Shown here: positions 63,053-64,000 of the stretch, piece after piece | Layout: every line of letters begins with the position of its first letter | Numbering within the stretch: the stretch's first letter is position 1 | Assembly (NCBI GenBank): GCA_040882465.1 | Contig: JBBEBG010000008.1 | Coordinates: 48,848-112,847 of the forward strand | Length of the DNA stretch: 64,000 bases | Direction of reading: 5' to 3' | From: Gemmatimonadota bacterium | Lineage (GTDB): Bacteria; Gemmatimonadota; Gemmatimonadetes; Longimicrobiales; Gaopeijiaceae | Position numbers and translations under genes: made by a program | Notes under the pieces: model-generated | Told to the model about the DNA's origin: nothing | Database searches by the model: none | Seen by the model: the letters and a program-made list of their open reading frames with translations, nothing else

Positions 63053-63871
63053 ATGAAGGGGCCCCGGAACGACGGGCCATCTCTGGATCTCGCCGAGCTC
63101 CTCGAAGCCGCCGAGCGATTCGCGGTGGCCGCGGGTACCCTCACCCTCAAACACTTCGGGGCCCTTCTCGCCGCGGAAGCGAAGTCGGATGGCAGCCCCG
63201 TCACCATCGCCGACCGCGAAGCCGAGCGTTATCTCCGGTCCCGGATCCGGACGGCCTTTCCCACCCACACCATCCTCGGGGAGGAGTTCGGGGAAGAGGC
63301 CGGGTCGGCCCCGGTCCGCTGGATTCTCGATCCGATCGATGGCACGCGGGGCTTCATGCGAGGAGTTCCTCTTTACGGAGTCCTGATCGGGATCGAGGTC
63401 GAGGGAGAGGCCGCGGTTGGAGTCGCACACTTCCCCCCCCTCGGGGAGACGGTCTCCGCCGCCAACGGGTTGGGGTGCCGCTGGATGGTGCGAGGCGCCT
63501 CGGAAGCGCGTCCCGCCCGCGTCTCGGAGGTCACCGGGCTCTCGGACGCGGCCGTCCTCGTCACCGACCCCCGGGTCGCCCTCTCCCCTTCACTCGGCGA
63601 GGGATGGAAGAGGCTAGCCGCCCAGGTGGATCTCGCGCGGGGGTGGGGAGACGCCTACGGCCACCTCCTCGTCGCGACCGGGCGAGCTGAGATCATGGTG
63701 GACCCCATTTTAGCCCCGTGGGACGCGGCTCCATTTCTCCCCATCCTCCGGGAGGCGGGCGGACGTTTCACGGACTTTTCGGGGGTGGAGACGATCCACG
63801 GGGGGCGCGGGGTGTCCAGCAACGGACACCTTCACGCGGAGGTTCTGGCGCTGCTCAACCCGGCTGGGTGA
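63053..63871 (+). CDS. Inositol-monophosphatase-family phosphatase (HisN-like)
   Basis: A 272-residue metal-dependent phosphatase. Metal ligands appear in order: E in GEEFGEE, D-x-I-D in WILDPIDGTRGF, and D in APWDAAPFLPILREAGG. Family members hydrolyse inositol phosphate, fructose bisphosphate or histidinol phosphate; the GTRGFMRGVPLYG segment favours the HisN-type histidinol-phosphatase group. Start ATG 63053. It follows the diguanylate cyclase by 19 bases; a functional link is doubtful. Its stop overlaps a convergent gene by 17 bases. Confidence 0.88.
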   Translation: MKGPRNDGPSLDLAELLEAAERFAVAAGTLTLKHFGALLAAEAKSDGSPVTIADREAERYLRSRIRTAFPTHTILGEEFGEEAGSAPVRWILDPIDGTRGFMRGVPLYGVLIGIEVEGEAAVGVAHFPPLGETVSAANGLGCRWMVRGASEARPARVSEVTGLSDAAVLVTDPRVALSPSLGEGWKRLAAQVDLARGWGDAYGHLLVATGRAEIMVDPILAPWDAAPFLPILREAGGRFTDFSGVETIHGGRGVSSNGHLHAEVLALLNPAG

Positions 63872-64000
63872 CGGGTCCCTCGGCCTCGACCATCTCGGGC
63901 TCGGGCTTCAGCTGCCAGAGCTGAATCACGGGGAAGGTGGAGAGGAACCACCGCACCCCTCCGGTGAAGATTCCGAGGAATCCGAGGGCGATCAGCGGCT
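63855..64000 (-). CDS. Partial membrane protein, C-terminal end only
   Basis: Reading the minus strand from the window edge gives an open frame of at least 47 residues ending with TGA at 63857-63855. It starts PLIALGFLGIFTGGVRWF and ends QLKPEPEMVEAEGPVTQPG. One hydrophobic helix is followed by a proline/glutamate-rich tail. The 5' end lies outside the window, so neither start nor family can be given. It overlaps the convergent phosphatase gene by 17 bases. Confidence 0.5.
   Translation of the reverse strand, partial: PLIALGFLGIFTGGVRWFLSTFPVIQLWQLKPEPEMVEAEGPVTQPG

Overview
The window is GC-rich, densely coded DNA from a free-living, aerobically respiring bacterium. Gene content suggests Gemmatimonadota or a close relative: a short primary-type sigma factor, PCP_red-domain proteins beside a CydA-like oxidase, dipeptide ABC transporters, ATP-dependent PEP carboxykinase and DUF481/Omp85 outer-membrane proteins. 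The phylum call is inference from gene content. I see no tRNA, rRNA, CRISPR array, prophage or insertion sequence. The first 28 bases are all C, which looks like a contig-end artefact.

Region 1 (about 0-18.3 kb, all minus strand) is a respiratory super-cluster. In transcription order it holds a small ferredoxin, an Mrp-type Fe-S ATPase, a zinc-ribbon protein, a CcmAB-like ABC pair, a 447-bp non-coding stretch rich in hairpins, a USP/PCP_red fusion, a radical SAM/SPASM/PCP_red protein, a CydA-like protein without CydB, three c-type cytochrome proteins (one fused to an ethylbenzene-dehydrogenase-type haem domain), a cupredoxin-like lipoprotein and an A1-like aa3 oxidase (coxB, coxA, coxC, coxD), ending in two unfamiliar membrane proteins. 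Four PCP_red-like segments lie in three proteins here. I infer that the upstream half matures or delivers a tetrapyrrole or Fe-S cofactor for the membrane oxidoreductase encoded downstream. This is the best candidate for an undescribed system.

Region 2 (18.5-31 kb) holds a DUF481 protein, a VWA protein and a MoxR-like AAA+ protein on either side of mutY and two tandem-USP genes, an ETF:quinone oxidoreductase whose [4Fe-4S] motif lacks one cysteine, a lytic transglycosylase and an M50/CBS membrane protease.

Region 3 (31-45 kb) has lon with an unusual acidic insertion, an EVE-domain protein coupled to pckA, an Omp85-type protein, a tightly coupled five-gene cluster (methyltransferase, FAD reductase, START-like protein, ketosynthase, membrane protein), the primary-type sigma factor, ssb and an unfamiliar zinc-ribbon membrane protein.

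Region 4 (45-64 kb) carries polA, an ExbB/TolQ channel gene without ExbD, a complete peptide ABC importer (permeases, two ATPases, lipoprotein receptor), the glycine cleavage genes gcvH and gcvP with a lipoate ligase, tatA, a TrmJ-like RNA methyltransferase, a small lipoprotein, a GAF-GAF-GGDEF diguanylate cyclase, a HisN/inositol-phosphatase-family enzyme, and the 3' end of a membrane protein that runs off the window. Many gene pairs overlap by 1-4 bases (ATGA, GTGA, TGATG), which points to translationally coupled operons.
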